Source of the DNA: Piper betle
Taxonomy: Eukaryota > Streptophyta > Magnoliopsida > Piperales > Piperaceae
DNA: 64,000 bases
Reading direction: 5' to 3'
Assembly: GCA_033002965.1 (NCBI GenBank)
Contig: JAURVB010006180.1
Coordinates: forward strand, 62,001 to 126,000
Position numbers and translations under genes: made by a program. A model generated the notes under the pieces. That model saw nothing but the letters and a program-made list of their open reading frames with translations, searched no databases and was not told where the DNA came from. Positions 11,201 to 24,734 of this stretch are shown here, in pieces; position 1 is the first letter of the stretch, and each line of letters starts with the position of its first letter.

Positions 11201-14200
11201 CTATCATATTTAGAGTGTCGATAGCATGTATTTGCCTTGTAGTTAACAAAGCTTCGTCAAATTCATTAGGTGTAGTCAGCCTATAGTTGGAATGTGCATG
11301 CTAGAAACTGTTAAACATATTGATGTGTCTCTATCATTTGTTATTATTAAATGCTGGTTTTTTCTAATATTTCTTGTCTAGTTTTTTTGGTTTGTTTGTT
11401 ATATCTTTCTTATTTTTATGTTTTATTGCTTTTCTTTCACTCAATATGCTTCATATCTTGTTGTCGTCTTTCTGTTTTTGTAGAGTTGCGGAATGCAGTT
11501 TTTTCTAAGGTAGCCTTGCACACTATCAGAACTGTTTCCAGAAAGGTGAGAAAATGTTTTTTGAGTTTTACAGAGGCTTAAAGGCTATGTATAAAACTTG
11601 GTCAGCAAAGTATTTTTCTTCTTGTATTTTTATATGTGAAACTTGGATATCATGTATCTTGGTCACTTAAAGCAGATATTTTCGACATGTATTAATTTTG
11701 GTGTCATTGACTCATTTTTTCGTTGACATTTTGGTAAAAAAAATCTAATACTAATTCTGTATCTTTGTTCACACTCTGATCATACATCGTTAGTCTTTCG
11801 TGTTTTGCACAATAGATCAGTTGATGTGTGAGCTTTTAGTTTAATTTTTGTTATCCTTTGTTGCTTGTGGAGTAGCATCAGAATTTGGCCAGCAATGCAT
11901 TCAATATGAAAAAGATTTTGATTTTTATGGGGAAGTGTTTTTCCTTTTGATCGTGCATTATTTCTTTGGCATATGGTTCATTGTTTTGAAATAGTTATGT
12001 TATTGTGCAGGTATTTTCACACTTGCATGACCTTGATCTTCAATATCATCTAAGGTAATAGTCAAAATCAAATATTTTTTATTGGAATAAGATAATCATC
12101 ATTAAGTTTTTGGCTATTGGCACACTCAATCAAGTCTTATACATATAGATTGAGAACGAACAGATTTCTGAAGGTCCATTGGCAGGACATTAATAGTTTT
12201 CATCTTTGCCAGAGCAAGTTTCCTTAGTTTCCAAAGTATACTAGCTTCTGATCGCTATTACATTTGAGTTGCTGTAATGTTTTGCCCACCTCATCATTTA
12301 TGGTGTTTTCAAATAGAACATCCTGTTGATAGATTTCTTATTTTCTCTTGAGTGAATAATTGATACAATCATCAGTGGTGGCTCACAATTATTTGATGCA
12401 CTATTTTGAGGTGGAAAAAGAACTTTTTAATGGACATCATATGGTAGCTTTCGTAGCCACTTAATTGTTATATTAATATCCTTAATTGAAAATTTTGCAT
12501 AAACTTTTTTCTTAAAAATGGTGTCATGTACTTCTTCAATTACTTTGGCATGAAAAGGATTGTAAAATGTTTTTCAAGATCTCCTTGTTATGTGTTGGAA
12601 ATTTTTCTGGTGCATAACTGAGAGAAAGCCTTGGAAGATGCAGAAGAGGAAAATATTTGATCCGGATTGATCATGACATTAAACTCTTTCTTTAAGAAAC
12701 ATATTTAGAATTTTCATGTAAATTTATGGGATTTTTTTAAATTATATTTTCGTGCTATTTTTTGCATTATCAGCCGTCAAACTGGAGCCCTTAACCGTAT
12801 AATTGACCGAGGCAGCCGTGGGATAAATTTCATTCTCAGTAGCATGGTTTTCAATGTTGTTCCGACTATTTTAGAGGTAGGCTCTATTATCTTTCTATTT
12901 TCTAGATTTATAATGTTTCATTTTTTAAATGGAGATTATTTGTTTAAAGTTCCCTAAGGCACATAGCTTACTGGTCCACCTCTTATAGAGGCAAGGGCAA
13001 AGTCTATGCTTGTGCCTTGTGCATATAAAAAATTTTATTACTGTGAATGTCTTCCATAATGAAAGGTGAAGCTTCATATTTGTCTACAATGTTTTTGAGT
13101 TGAATTTTGGACATGTCTGATTGGTATTTTTTCTATGACATGTTTTCTTTATATGCCAATAATGATGAATATAACATGTTGATTGTCCTCGCAGATAGCT
13201 ATGGTATCTGGAATTTTGGCATATAACTATGGTTCATCTTTTGCGTTCATCACATCTGCTTCTGTTGCCGCATATATTGCTTTTACCTTAGTTGTAACAC
13301 AGGTAGGATGGCTCAAGTTTTGTGTCTTAGCTTTATTTTCATTAGTTATGGCTCTATAAAACATTGTCAACAACAAATATCTCCTAATAAAAAGGAAGTG
13401 ATTGCTATGATATTAGATGGGAAATTTTAGAACGTGCTGCTTTTCCGTCATAAAGCATGTTATAGGGAAGCATTGGCCCAATTATGATCTTCATACCTAT
13501 ATGAAGAATATTTCTGCTTGTATAGAAAAAGTTTGCTTATATTGTTTATTTTCATAGTGGTTTTCCCCTCTCTTCCCTTGCCTTTCAGTGGCGAACTAAG
13601 TTCAGACAGGCCATGAACAAAGCGGATAATGATGCAAGTACAAGAGCTATTGACTCCCTTCTTAATTATGAGGCATGTTCCCCACATCTAATTTACCATA
13701 AGTAGGATGTTTTAGTTTTTCCCTGTCTATTATTGATTAAATTCTTGATTTTCTTTCTTTTTAGACAGTTAAATACTTCAACAATGAATCCTTTGAAGTT
13801 AAGAAATATGATGAGTATTTAAAAAGTAAGTTATTGTCTTTTGCTCTATTGCGACAAATACTTACATTTTTACCTTGTGTGTAACTTGAGCACTTTTAAC
13901 TTGTGGATTTTGTCATTGTATCTTGGACATTGCTGCATGATTAGTCTCTTCCTTTTTATGCTAAAATGGATACTATAATCTTTTAGGTTTGGATTGTCTT
14001 GTTGAACCTAAATGATGATTGAATCTTTATTCAGGATATCAAGATGCAGCACTGAAAACAAATACTAGTCTTGCATTTTTGAACTTTGGACAGAATGTAA
14101 TATTCAGTACGGCCTTGTCAACCGCTATGGTGTTGTGTTCTCTTGGCATAATGAGTGGTAACATGACAGTTGGAGATTTGGTAATTTACAATTGCCCTGT

Positions 14201-17200
14201 TTTGTGCCTGTTTTCATTTGTTTTAATTTGTGGTCGTATGTAACAATCTGAGTACTTAATGATAATTATGTAATTTCAACTTTTAGACTTAGTGTATCTA
14301 AAGACGTCATGTTGTTATTACTCTCATGTTTGAGTTTTGTGCCATCCAGAAAATGTGTTACTTGAACTGGATTAATGACGGTCATGATCCAGAATTTTAG
14401 AAATTGGTGATGCTGATTTTTAATATCAATGCATTTCATTTACAAATAGTCCAACTCATCAAACTCCTGTGAATGTGCAGGTTATGGTTAACGGGCTTCT
14501 CTTTCAACTCTCTTTACCTTTGAATTTCCTTGGGAGTGTGTACCGTGAGACCAGACAAAGTCTTATAGACATGAAGTCTATGTTTCAATTGCTGGAGGTA
14601 TTTTTTTCATCCCTTTGTAACGATGGATTAAATCTGACAAAACAAACTGAGGAGAGGGATCTCAGATGAAATGGAGAAACCAAAGATTAGACTAAAAGAT
14701 AAACAAAAAACACTTGTGTCCACAAGCAAGCAAAACCAATTAAGGGCCAGTTTTTCTATGCTGGAACATCTAATATCCATTGACTAGTGATAAATAACCC
14801 ATGGACTCTGTCTCCCTCGTAAATTATTATATCATAAATAGATCCCCAAAATTTCAAAATCATAAAAGACTCCCTTGGATGCTCCTGCTTCATTAAATGT
14901 GGACTTTCTGTATATAATAATTATGAAAATGTCTTTATGTGCTGTAAATTCTCTCTTTGGATTGCAATGGTAGACTGCCTAGAGTATTCGCGCTTTCAAA
15001 ATTCGGATATAGTTCATCAATGATACTTGTACATTAATGTTTATTAGATTTGCAACATGTTTATTAGATTTGCAACAAGTTACTCTCCTGATCTTAATTA
15101 TTTGTGCAGTGTCTTACTTGGCAGGAAAGGCTGCAGGAATAGAAAATTTAAAGTTTAAATGCTTAAAAAACAACTTAAAAGTTCTTTGAACAAGTTGCAA
15201 GACTGCATCTAAGTTACTGGTACAAGTCATTTGTGAAGGGTTCACTTGACTGCTTGTGAACAAGCTATACATGAGGTTCAATGCTGTTAGTTTATTTTTA
15301 CATGCTTATCATAAATTCAGCATCATGTGAGGTTTCTGTAACTTTTACCTTTTGCTCATGCCTTCTGGAATAATGGTTGAAATAGAGATATCCACCCTTT
15401 AAATGTTCTTTATTAACTAAAATGTCTTCTCTGATTGGGTCACTATTTTCCTTTCCTGCAGGAGAGGCCTCGCATCAGTGATAAACCTTTTGTGTCACAT
15501 TTGGAGTTTAAAGGAGGAAACATTGAATTTGATGATGTACACTTTGGGTATGTCTCTCTGTATATACGGGAGAGATTTTGAATTTTTGTTAGCTACTAGC
15601 TAGGAGTTTAAACATTTACAGGGATGAGCTCTAGTATGCGCTTCATGGCTATGTCTACTTGAATTTTCAATTTCTGTTAATGTTAAACAGTTTTACAAAC
15701 GTGAATGCTTTTCAACTACTTACTGTTTTTGAAAATTACACATTGTAAATATTTAAGTGATTAAAATGTCATTTTTTAGTTGTTCAGTTTCAACTATTTT
15801 TTTAAAAATTCTTACATTGTCTGCTGGCCTACTAAGTACACATGCATGGTTCTTTTATTGTCCACTGTCATTTCTCAATAAGTTTTTCCTGTTTTATCAT
15901 CCATTTGTTTATGCTTTTATTTACTTCAAATAAAGCAGTTATATGAGTAACTTGACAACAGTTGTCTTACCTAACTAAATTATTGAAGATCACTGGTCTA
16001 TTGTTGTGTGCAAGGTCAAGAGTTATTTTCCGTCTTTCAGGTACCTATCTGAACGAAAAATTCTTAATGGAGTATCTTTTAAAGTACCATCTGGGAAGAA
16101 TGTAGCTGTTGTTGGAACAAGTGGCAGTGGTAGGTTTCCTTAATCACATTTGCTTTTACTATCTTTAATTTGTAGCGATGGGGGTATGCATGTCTTGTGG
16201 GGGCAATTGCTTCGATATATGAAACAAAGAAAATGTGTGGATGTCATTTGTTAATAATCTTTGTTGAGTATGTGTCTATCTAAATTGCCTTCTTGGGGAT
16301 GTATGTTTACATAAAATGAACTTTTAGATTTTTTATTATGCTTATGCAGGCAAGTCATCAATACTCAGACTGCTTTACAGATTCTTCGATCCTCAATCTG
16401 GAACAGTATGTTTTCTTCTTTTTCGCATTTGACTTTTAAATTGCTTTTACAAAATTCATTTTTAATTGATCAAGGGAAGGCACATTCTCGTAAGCCTTGT
16501 TAATTAGAGATTTATCGTAGATCAAGTGGGCCACCAGTCAAATGGTGGAATATGCAAGAACAGTAAATGGATTTTTCAGTAGGTTCTTATATTACTAAGA
16601 ATACTCTTATCACCTACAGAAAATTCAAAATTTACGACTATTGAAGATTGTCATGCTGGTTTTAAGTGATGGACACTATTTGTCCTTTTGTCCAAATGGT
16701 TGAATGCTGTTGCTTGTAGATAAGCGTCATCTATGTAACCATGTGAGAATACTTCACTGGGATTTTCTGTATGTGCGATCTGAAAATTTTCTATGAGATT
16801 CCCCATGACCACGACCACACCATATGCTACATTGCATGAGAGCTTAGACGGGCAAACTCCTCAAATTATTTAATTGAAGAATATTAAGAAATTATTTGCA
16901 CTGGGGTTTGGATACTAAGTAAATAAATAAATATTAAGAAGTTTTGTGTGCTTGATTTAAAATTTTATATAAATAGATGCACACGCTTTTATATTAGACT
17001 TTTACGAGCTTGTTTTTGACAGATAAGAATTGATGGTCAAGATATTGAAACTGTCACGTTAGAAAGTCTCCGAAAATCAATTGGTGTTGTGCCACAGGAT
17101 ACTGTAAGTTGAAAAAGGGGCTAGTGATACTTTACACTCTTCTGCTTGCAAACTGCTGAAAATCACTGTCTATTGACTTCATTCTAGTAATTCAACTTTT

Positions 17201-18401
17201 ATGTGTAGGTACTTTTCAATGATACCATTTTCCACAACATACATTATGGCAGATTATCTGCTACAGAGGAAGAGGTTATATATTTATTTTTTTCTCATTT
17301 TTGGTGCTTGTATGATTTTATTTTCTAGCAAATAAGATGTGAATCAGTAGTGCCATATGATTATTATTGTGAATTGTGACCCACCTTTGTTATTTATGCT
17401 TGATTACAGGTGTATGATGCTGCACGCCGCGCAGCTATACATGACACTATTATGAAATTTCCAGATAAATATGCAACAATTGTTGGTGAACGTGGTCTTA
17501 AGGTAGGATTTAATGACTGATCAACTTGATGGACCAACTAGTAGAGAGGACGGAACCAGCATTATGAGTCTCTTTGAATAAAGAACGGGGATAAATTAAT
17601 TTGAATGTTATTATACAATATTAACTATAATGTAAAGAATTTCATAGTGAATATTGTAACTTTATATACATAGTACCATTCTTTTTGTACATATGTCCAT
17701 CTTCATCTTTCATTTTTCATTGCTATTATGAAGTGGTATTAGAAGTTGTGTATGAATAACGCAACAACTAACCAAGAATGCTAAAGAGGGTGCATGAAAG
17801 GAAATCTTAACCAAATTCAGAACAAAGTAATAAATTAAAGGTGAAGTTCTTATTTGCTTGATGAGTTGATTTCTTCTTGCAGTTAAGTGGTGGAGAGAAG
17901 CAGCGGGTGGCCCTTGCACGTGCGTTTTTAAAAGAGCCTTCCATTCTGTGAGTGATTTCCGTTTTATGTCACCCTTCTGTATTTGTTGGAAATGATATTA
18001 ACTGGTTAAAGTTCGTTCTTGGTTGAATAGCTTATGTGATGAAGCAACTAGTGCACTTGATAGTACTACCGAAGCGGAGATATTGAATGCATTAAAATCT
18101 GTCGCAAACAACCGGACAGCCATCTTCATAGCTCATCGGTTAACGACTGCAATGCAGTGTGATGAGGTAAAACAGTTACCCTTTAATATTATTGTCATGG
18201 GTCCTTGTTCTCTGATGGAAAAGATATTCAATGTGATATCTATGCCCTTGCAATCTTCAGATCATTGTGTTGGAGAATGGAAGGGTAGCAGAGCAAGGCC
18301 CCCACGAAGTTCTGTTATCGCATGGGGGAAGATATGCACAATTGTGGGGACAGCAAAATAATGCCGAGGCAGCCGATGCAGCTGTCTCTTTGAAGATTTA
18401 A
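8288..18401 (+). CDS. ATM3: Mitochondrial ABC half-transporter ATM3 (ABCB25)
   Basis: Inner-membrane half-transporter that works as a homodimer and exports a glutathione/sulfur compound needed for cytosolic Fe-S and Moco assembly. Twenty exons: 8288-8572, 10064-10286, 10933-11116, 11484-11545, 12011-12054, 12774-12876, 13195-13302, 13589-13672, 13765-13825, 14035-14180, 14481-14597, 15462-15547, 16041-16129, 16350-16405, 17023-17103, 17209-17274, 17410-17502, 17883-17947, 18031-18166 and 18261-18401; about 742 residues. Exon 1 encodes a basic, Ser/Arg-rich presequence. Later exons give [15 protein letters not shown], the membrane domain, Walker A GTSGSGKSS (exons 13-14), PQDT, the signature [13 protein letters not shown] (exon 18), Walker B ILLCDEATS (exons 18-19) and the H-loop AHRLTTA. 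Exons 2-20 are clean. Exon 1 as written joins exon 2 out of phase; one G fewer in the run 8547-8550, or a missed small exon, would repair it. Intron 8 uses a GC donor (13673). Confidence 0.95.
9289..9770. mobile_element. Small TIR element (MITE-like) in ABCB25 intron 1
   Basis: The left end GGCGTTTGGTTGCGTGAT is matched by an inverted right end, TATCACAACCAAACGCC, at about 9748-9764. The element is about 480 bp, with an AT-rich outer part and a CT-rich core (9478-9600). No transposase frame is present. The target duplication is unclear, so the superfamily is not assigned; termini of this type are common in Harbinger- and hAT-derived MITEs. Confidence 0.6.
16805..16841 (+). repeat. Dispersed 37-bp repeat, copy 1 (ABCB25 intron 14)
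   Basis: The segment containing GACCACGACCACACC and CTACATTGC recurs in the same orientation at 23475-23511 with about four mismatches over 37 bases. It may be the conserved part of an otherwise decayed element. Confidence 0.6.
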
Positions 18402-18600
18402 CTGTCAATCTTATCGGTAGCGTGACTACTTAAAAGTATATTTAGGAAAATATAAACGTCTTCCATACGTCTAGATAATGAATCAAGCAGTCAGAGCTCG
18501 TCTTTAATTCCGCATAAAGTGCATCTTCGTTTCATGTATTATTTATTTTTTCATCTAGTCTACACTGAAATTTTCTTTTTACACAACACTTTTTTATGAT

Positions 18601-18620
18601 TATATATATATATATATATT
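18601..18620. repeat. (TA)n microsatellite
   Basis: Alternating TA run about 200 bases past the ABCB25 stop codon, probably within or just after its 3' UTR. Other (TA)n tracts lie at about 23082-23100, 32783-32814, 36024-36050 and 40843-40862. Confidence 0.9.
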
Positions 18621-21559
18621 ATATGTATACATTTTTAAAAGTTTTGGATCCATGCAAAAGTTTGTATTATTGGGAAGCAAGAAATAAGATTTTCGGCCTT
18701 TGGTCTTAGGTTCTACTTAGAAAAGTTAGTATCACTAACATTTGATATTCTTGTGTCAGTTGCATTTGTTATGAGCTCAATAATGGTCTGAGGGTAAATT
18801 TGTTCAAATAAAAAATATATATACGGCCTGCTTAAAAAATAATAGTCATGATTTAAATGGATGGATGGATTTTTATGCTGCTGGTGTTGTTAGCTAAATA
18901 TGTTCTCTTATATACACTTTTCTCAAAGCATTTCTTACACACAATCGTAATAAAAAATCATTTTTACATACAGTTATTTTTAGCTTAAAAAATAGCAACG
19001 GGCAATTAAAATTAAAATTTTACTGTTTGGAATCCCATGAGTTGTAAAGACCTATGTTCTTGAATCTTTTGAGATAAAAGAAAAAGAACGAAGAAGACTA
19101 GAGTTAGCAATCGCGTCGTGTAGAGGTAGGAATATAATGTCTAAAGTCGCAATCGTCCGTGTTGAACAGGGCAGCCTCTATTTGTGGAGAGGTATTTTGG
19201 TGATTCTACCCCTTGCCTCCCTTGACGTTATGGGAGCCATAACAATGTTCTAACTTCTAACTTTTTAATCGGGTTAGTTGGGTTGGGTGTTTTATACGTG
19301 CTTTTTCAGGAAAAACAATTTTAAAAACCAATGATAGAAACCTTATAAGTGATGGTTTAACAATACTAACGGATTGCATAACATATGCATCATGGTCATA
19401 GTTCAAGTTAGCCAAGAAAGTATTCAACAGCCATAAGGTGCAAAGGATATCTATTTTCGTTCACAAACGCTTCATTCTGAGCTGACAACTTCAATATGAA
19501 AGATGAGCATTACATGAAAAGAAACCAAACCAAGAGCTCACACCAAAAGGCCAACATAACAATCAAACACTACATATGCAACATTTTTCTTTCCTTCAAG
19601 AAAAAGATATAATTATCAGTTGAATACAAGCAATCGCAAGAGCTAAATTTACAATACATTCAAACTATCATGAACATACCTAGTTCATTACAAGGAAAAA
19701 AATCACATCATGGCTACATGAGAAAAGACCCGGATATGTTCAAAAGCAAGATAGAAAAGACACAACATAACATCAACGCTGAGATGAGGTTAAATATATC
19801 AGTATGTAAACGGGAGTGTTGAACCCTGACAAAACATTCTCTCTGTCTTAAGGCCGTTCCATGTCGACGTGCCTCTATTAGTATGGTACATTGGGGCAAT
19901 AAGGTTGCAAATGTAAGATCATCAGTTAAAAAGCGTAAAACAGCAGCTCTCCCATATCATCCTGACAATGCATGGTTATTTCAACACTAGTTAAGACTTT
20001 TAAACATTCGTAGAGAAACTTAACAAGATGAGCTCAAGAGCAACCAAGAAGAAAAGGGAAAACAACAATCCACGACTCATGCAAACATACAGTAGAACCA
20101 ACAATAACTGTCTGTATTGAAATTTTTAAAGGCTTTCCAACTATAATGAAACATAATGTAAAACCCCAGCTTGGGGCTAGGATTCATCTGCTCGTAGTTT
20201 TATCTGTTTTATCGTTTGGGCTAGTCTCAAGTCGGTTCGAGTAAGTTTGAGCTAAACCAATTATCAGATAATGGGTATGGGGCCCAGATGGTCGTATGAA
20301 CATGTTATAGAGGCTAAGTATACCCAACATGTAAATAATAGTTTCAGTTATAATGTAGTAGAACATGAATTATTAGTGTATACACGAAGTATATAAAACT
20401 TTTTTATATGTTAACCATGGTTTTATATCTAGATCTAGGCCGTTACAGTATTTATTATCCATTTGAGATTTTCAGGGTATCTAATTAAGATGCATCTTAG
20501 GAATTTTATACTACCGGTTTGCCCCTGTGGGCTTGAGTCACATATTTTTATCCGATTGAGTTTAAAGTTTCAAGGCCCATTCTTGCCTCAATTTTTGCCT
20601 TGAGTTAGTTTTAACTTTAGACGGTTTTGATCTGAGTTTTTCGTCCATAGTATATACCCTAGGTGGGGCCCACTGGGCCCACGACTTGTCGAGCATTTAG
20701 ATCATGCCAAATGACAATATTAGAGCCGTCCACATCAGCCTTAGCTTCAGCCAATTATTTTTTAGAGATTTTTCCACAATTTTGGCTGATTTCCACCCCT
20801 AGCGCTACTGTAACTTCAGCTTGTTGTCGGTAAGTTTCCAGCCATCCGCTAGCAACTGGACCGGTCCGATCGTGACCGCCTCGCGAAAGGCTTTCGATCC
20901 ATACCCAGCTCCAGCACCAGCGCTACTATAGTAACCACCAACAGGGCCATTTTCTTAGTTGTTTCCATCACTGTCGCCGCCTTTCAAGTCGTTTCTCAGT
21001 GCCGGTGAGCTTCCACTAAGGAGGCCGACCACCAAGACACCTTTCCCTCATCGAAATCTTCATTTTGAGACCACCCATAATCACTACCGTGGCCACGATC
21101 GTCGCCAGCGACATCGCCGCACCTGATGACAATTCCCCCGCTTTCCAACGAGCTGGTGGTCAGACTTTGCTGATCGACACCACCACCACATTCTTCGTCA
21201 CTTGAGCTGTTGATCACGGCCGGCGGCAACCCCAGGCTCGTCGTCATTGGCAATTTCCTGGGATGGGCATCACCGGTCCGTTTGCCCATGTTCACGTTCA
21301 CCTCCGCCAGCCCAAGTTCGCTAGCCTGTACCCAAATTCGCCAGCCCGTGCCCTAGTCCGCCAATCCAAACCCTTGTTTGCAAAGCCGACCCAGCTCACC
21401 AGTTTAGTTAACCCGGACTGAGTTGGTTCAACCCATATAAGTTGGTTCACTTCAGCCCACTTGACTCAATCGCTATTTTCAGTCGTTTTAGTCTGTTTCA
21501 CAACTATTTTCGATAATTTGAGACGCCTTATATTAGTTTAAATGCATATTCACACTATT

Positions 21560-22100
21560 CAACATATTTTGATATTATTAATATTTATTTATTTATTTGC
21601 TTACTTATTTATTCATTATTGTTTATTTTTTTATTTATATGTTTGTTGCATATGATGTGTATTTATGTGATTATTTATTATTATTAATGATATATGTACT
21701 AATTATATTAATCTTATTTATATTTACTAAATTTTGCATATTTATTTATTTATTTATCTATATATTTGTTCGTTGCGAGTATGTTATTATTTATATGTAT
21801 TTAATTATGTATTCTGTATTAGATAGCTATGATGCTATTATTATTATTGATTAATTAATATCAACTATTTATTTATTTATTTATTGAATTAGTATGTATT
21901 AATTGATTTAATTATTTATATGTTTACAATCACAAATATATGTGATATTTACTCATATTTAGTCGTATATTTATATAATATAATTATATTATTATTTTAT
22001 AATTAGGGTATTATTTATTTTTATATATTTATTATTTATCTACTTATTCATGAGTTTAATTATTTATTTATTTATCATTTTTTTATTAGCTATTTTCTTT
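21560..22100. repeat. AT-rich low-complexity tract built on TTTA/ATTTATTT
   Basis: About 540 bases made almost entirely of TATTTATT-like units interrupted by point changes. The long open frame across it (21597-21854) is only a product of the missing GC and is not a gene. Confidence 0.85.
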
Positions 22101-23474
22101 ATTATGTCTCGATTTATGTGTTGGATGCTTAGTTGTAAGTTTGTTTAGTATAATTTTCTTTATTATGATATTATTGATGATGTGAGCACACACCACGAGC
22201 AAACATCATATAAAAATGTTAGTATTTTACTTAGAAGTAGTTTCGATGTAAATTTTGGAGTTTGAGATCACAATAGATGAAATGTCACACTTGAACCTTG
22301 GACTACATATCTGTTTAGGACTCACCTCAGATTTATCACTCTAATCTATGTGATTTGATTTATTATTTACAAGGCGGGTTAAGTAGTTTTTTATAGAATC
22401 TCACTTAACTCAAACCATTTAGTCGAATAAATATTCAGATTAATAACCCTCAAGGATGAAATCTCACATAGTTTAATTTTTAAAACAAGATCCACCACTA
22501 GTTACCTTCAAGTATATAATATTAAATCTCTACCCAGGCCTATATATATAATTTTATTGAATTTTCAATGAGACGAGAAATGGTGAAACTTACTTGCACG
22601 TACTATGAGCAAGTGCACGTGCTAGTTATAGTAGACTCTTGATCAATGAGAGAGTTGTTAGAATTCTGAGGGATCCTAGCAACTCTATATTTTAAGTTCC
22701 TCGCATCTGTAGAAACATGGAGGTTTATAGTTACTAATTAGTAAAGCGCACGTCCAAACATGTAGTTCAAAGGGTACTGAAGACAACTCTAACTACGAGT
22801 ACTCAACCTTTATACTCATGGTCAAGCGATATATGTTGGGCTTAAGGTATATTAGTAGTCCCGAGGTATCAGAAATATGAAAAAATAAAGAGGGAGACAT
22901 TAACAAATAAGTCAGTTTAGGATGCTATCAAGTTTGCAACCCGGTAGCTCCCTAACACAGATGCCCATATGAGATTTCAACAAAAGATATATGTGATTTT
23001 ATTTAAAATGAGAGTTAACTAATTAAACAGATTGATATAATTATTTTCTAGACCAGTGATTTCCGTTAGTGACGTATTTTATATTATATATATATATATA
23101 TGGTTTTGTAATCTTGAGTTGACTTTGATGGAAGGAACTACACACACTTGAGCTCAGCGTAATTATTTTTTTTCATACTTTTATTTATATTTGATGAATT
23201 TTTATGCATATTCAAAATTTTTTTCCATTCTCGTGATGCTAAACTGGTTGTTTCGATCAGTTTTATCGATCAAGTCTTACCAATTAGTAACTTTAAACAT
23301 AATTTGACTCAATCTTCATATTTCTGATTCAGTTTTTAGGTGAACCGAAATCTGGGTGATACACATAACATCTTGAAGTTTCAAATAAGCGCAATTAAAA
23401 GAGTTGCATGTGCCAATTGAACGAAGGAGCAAGCGAGAAAGAAAGCACCAATATACTACATCATCTCAAGCATC

Positions 23475-23511
23475 GTGACCACGACCACACCCTATACTAC
23501 ATTGCGTGAGA
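23475..23511 (+). repeat. Dispersed 37-bp repeat, copy 2
   Basis: Partner of the intronic copy at 16805-16841, sharing GACCACGACCACACC, CTACATTGC and TGAGA. It lies just upstream of the 155-bp tandem array. Confidence 0.6.
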
Positions 23512-23829
23512 AAAAGATGAATTTAACAATGTAAACAAACATTCGGGACTGCTACAGCCAAGTTATGGAGACATGATAATTTGATGAAGTTGACAGTTCA
23601 ATGCATTTTGGCAAACCCACCAGTATACACATGCATACATATATACTAAAAAAGAATAATCAAACCCAATCTGGAAACGAGCGAAAGGCAAGCAGATCAA
23701 TCATTCAAGTCGGTGTGATCACATCAGGCATACCACAACAGAAAATATCATATAATCCACAAATATTATAGCATTAAAGTGTTCATCAATAGTATGGTAA
23801 AAGCACGAAACTTCGCTCGGGGAAAAAAA

Positions 23830-24400
23830 ACCAAATTCGAACACAATTCCTCATACAACCAATCAAGCTCGTTCATGAACATGAATCATACAGATTCAAA
23901 ATGGATAATGTCAGCATTTTGATGAGTCAACTAATATTACGAAACAATTTTGCCGATTCCAACCAAGACGAAGAAAAAGCACCAAACTTTCAATTCATCC
24001 CAAGACAGACGATCACTCAATCCCTCATACAATCATTCAAGCTCATTATAAACATGGACCATATAAGAAAAAGAAATGTTAGCATTCAAACGCACCAAAC
24101 AATTCTGACGCTTCCAAACCACACCAAGAAAAGAGCCCCAAACTTTCAATTGATTCCAAGCCAGACAAGTACGAAACCCCAACCCAATTCCCCGTACAAA
24201 ATCAATCAAGCAAAAAGAAAATTGCTTTAACGCATTTCAGAAATGAAACAATTTTCGCCCATTGCATACAACACAAAGCAACAAGCACCAAACTTTCAAT
24301 CCAATCCAAGACAAACAACCCCAAAATTCAACCCCTAAACCCTCAAACAACCAATCAAGCTCATTCACGCACACAAATCACATCCAAGAAAGAGGAACTC
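23830..24400. repeat. Degenerate ~155-bp tandem array (about four units)
   Basis: The phrase CCAAACTTTCAAT followed by a CCAAGACA-like string recurs at about 23980, 24135 and 24288. AATCAAGCTC with CATTCA recurs at about 23865, 24030 and 24350. Spacing is close to 153-155 bases. Units are strongly diverged by substitutions and small indels. On the minus strand the array lies just past the stop codon of the 98-residue gene, so it may be part of that gene's 3' UTR or downstream region. Confidence 0.7.
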
Positions 24401-24437
24401 TACCAGGTGGGGGAAGAGAGTCAACGAGGGCAACAGA

Positions 24438-24734
24438 TCAATCGGAGTGGGAGTAGTCGGAGCCGTAATCCAATCCGGAAGACGAAGAAGCCGAGGAGTA
24501 GTGGTACACAGGGGGCGACGAGGAGTCGGAGTCCGGGTAGTACTCGGCCGGCCCCGGGAAGCAGAAGAAGGACCAGAGGCAGAGAGCGAGGCGGCGGAGG
24601 TGGCGGAGGGGGAGGCAGCAGAGCAGTTGAAGAACGTCATCGGCGGACAATCGTTGAGGATTGCACGCTACGTACTGGCATAGGTGGGCCGAGACGGCGG
24701 CCACGCCCACCACCAAGGGGCCGCTGAACACCAT
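24438..24734 (-). CDS. Small 98-residue protein of unknown function
   Basis: Begins at an ATG on the minus strand and encodes a hydrophobic, Cys-containing N-terminal part (GPLVVGVAAVSAHLCQYVAC), a leucine-rich middle (LLCCLPLRHLRRLALCLW, FFCF) and an acidic Ser/Tyr tail (EYYPDSDSSSPP to YGSDYSHSD). The pattern suggests a small membrane-associated protein. I do not recognise a named family. The frame is open 49 codons upstream of the chosen ATG, but that part is Arg/Pro-rich and unlikely to be translated. A second open frame (24637-24903, Ala/Pro-rich) overlaps the same DNA. Several TGGGCC/T site II motifs lie just upstream (24905-24955), supporting a minus-strand promoter. Confidence 0.5.
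   Translation of the reverse strand: MVFSGPLVVGVAAVSAHLCQYVACNPQRLSADDVLQLLCCLPLRHLRRLALCLWSFFCFPGPAEYYPDSDSSSPPVYHYSSASSSSGLDYGSDYSHSD

Larger units (their letters stand above)
18402..24437. other. Long repeat-rich spacer between ABCB25 and the 98-residue gene
   Basis: The first ~250 bases are probably ABCB25 3' UTR, followed by a (TA)n run near 18601-18620. The rest is AT-rich spacer. A tract starting near 20145 (shared string AAACATAATGTAAAACC) distantly resembles the repeat family copies at 26546 and 44255. A GC-richer patch at 20820-21420 has no recognisable coding content. 21560-22100 is TTTA/TTAA low complexity. A degenerate tandem array occupies 23830-24400. No coding gene recognised. 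Confidence 0.55.

Noticed and set aside
20996..21301. 101-residue minus frame in the GC-richer patch
   Set aside because: No domain, and adjacent sequence shows TE-like composition; kept only as spacer content.
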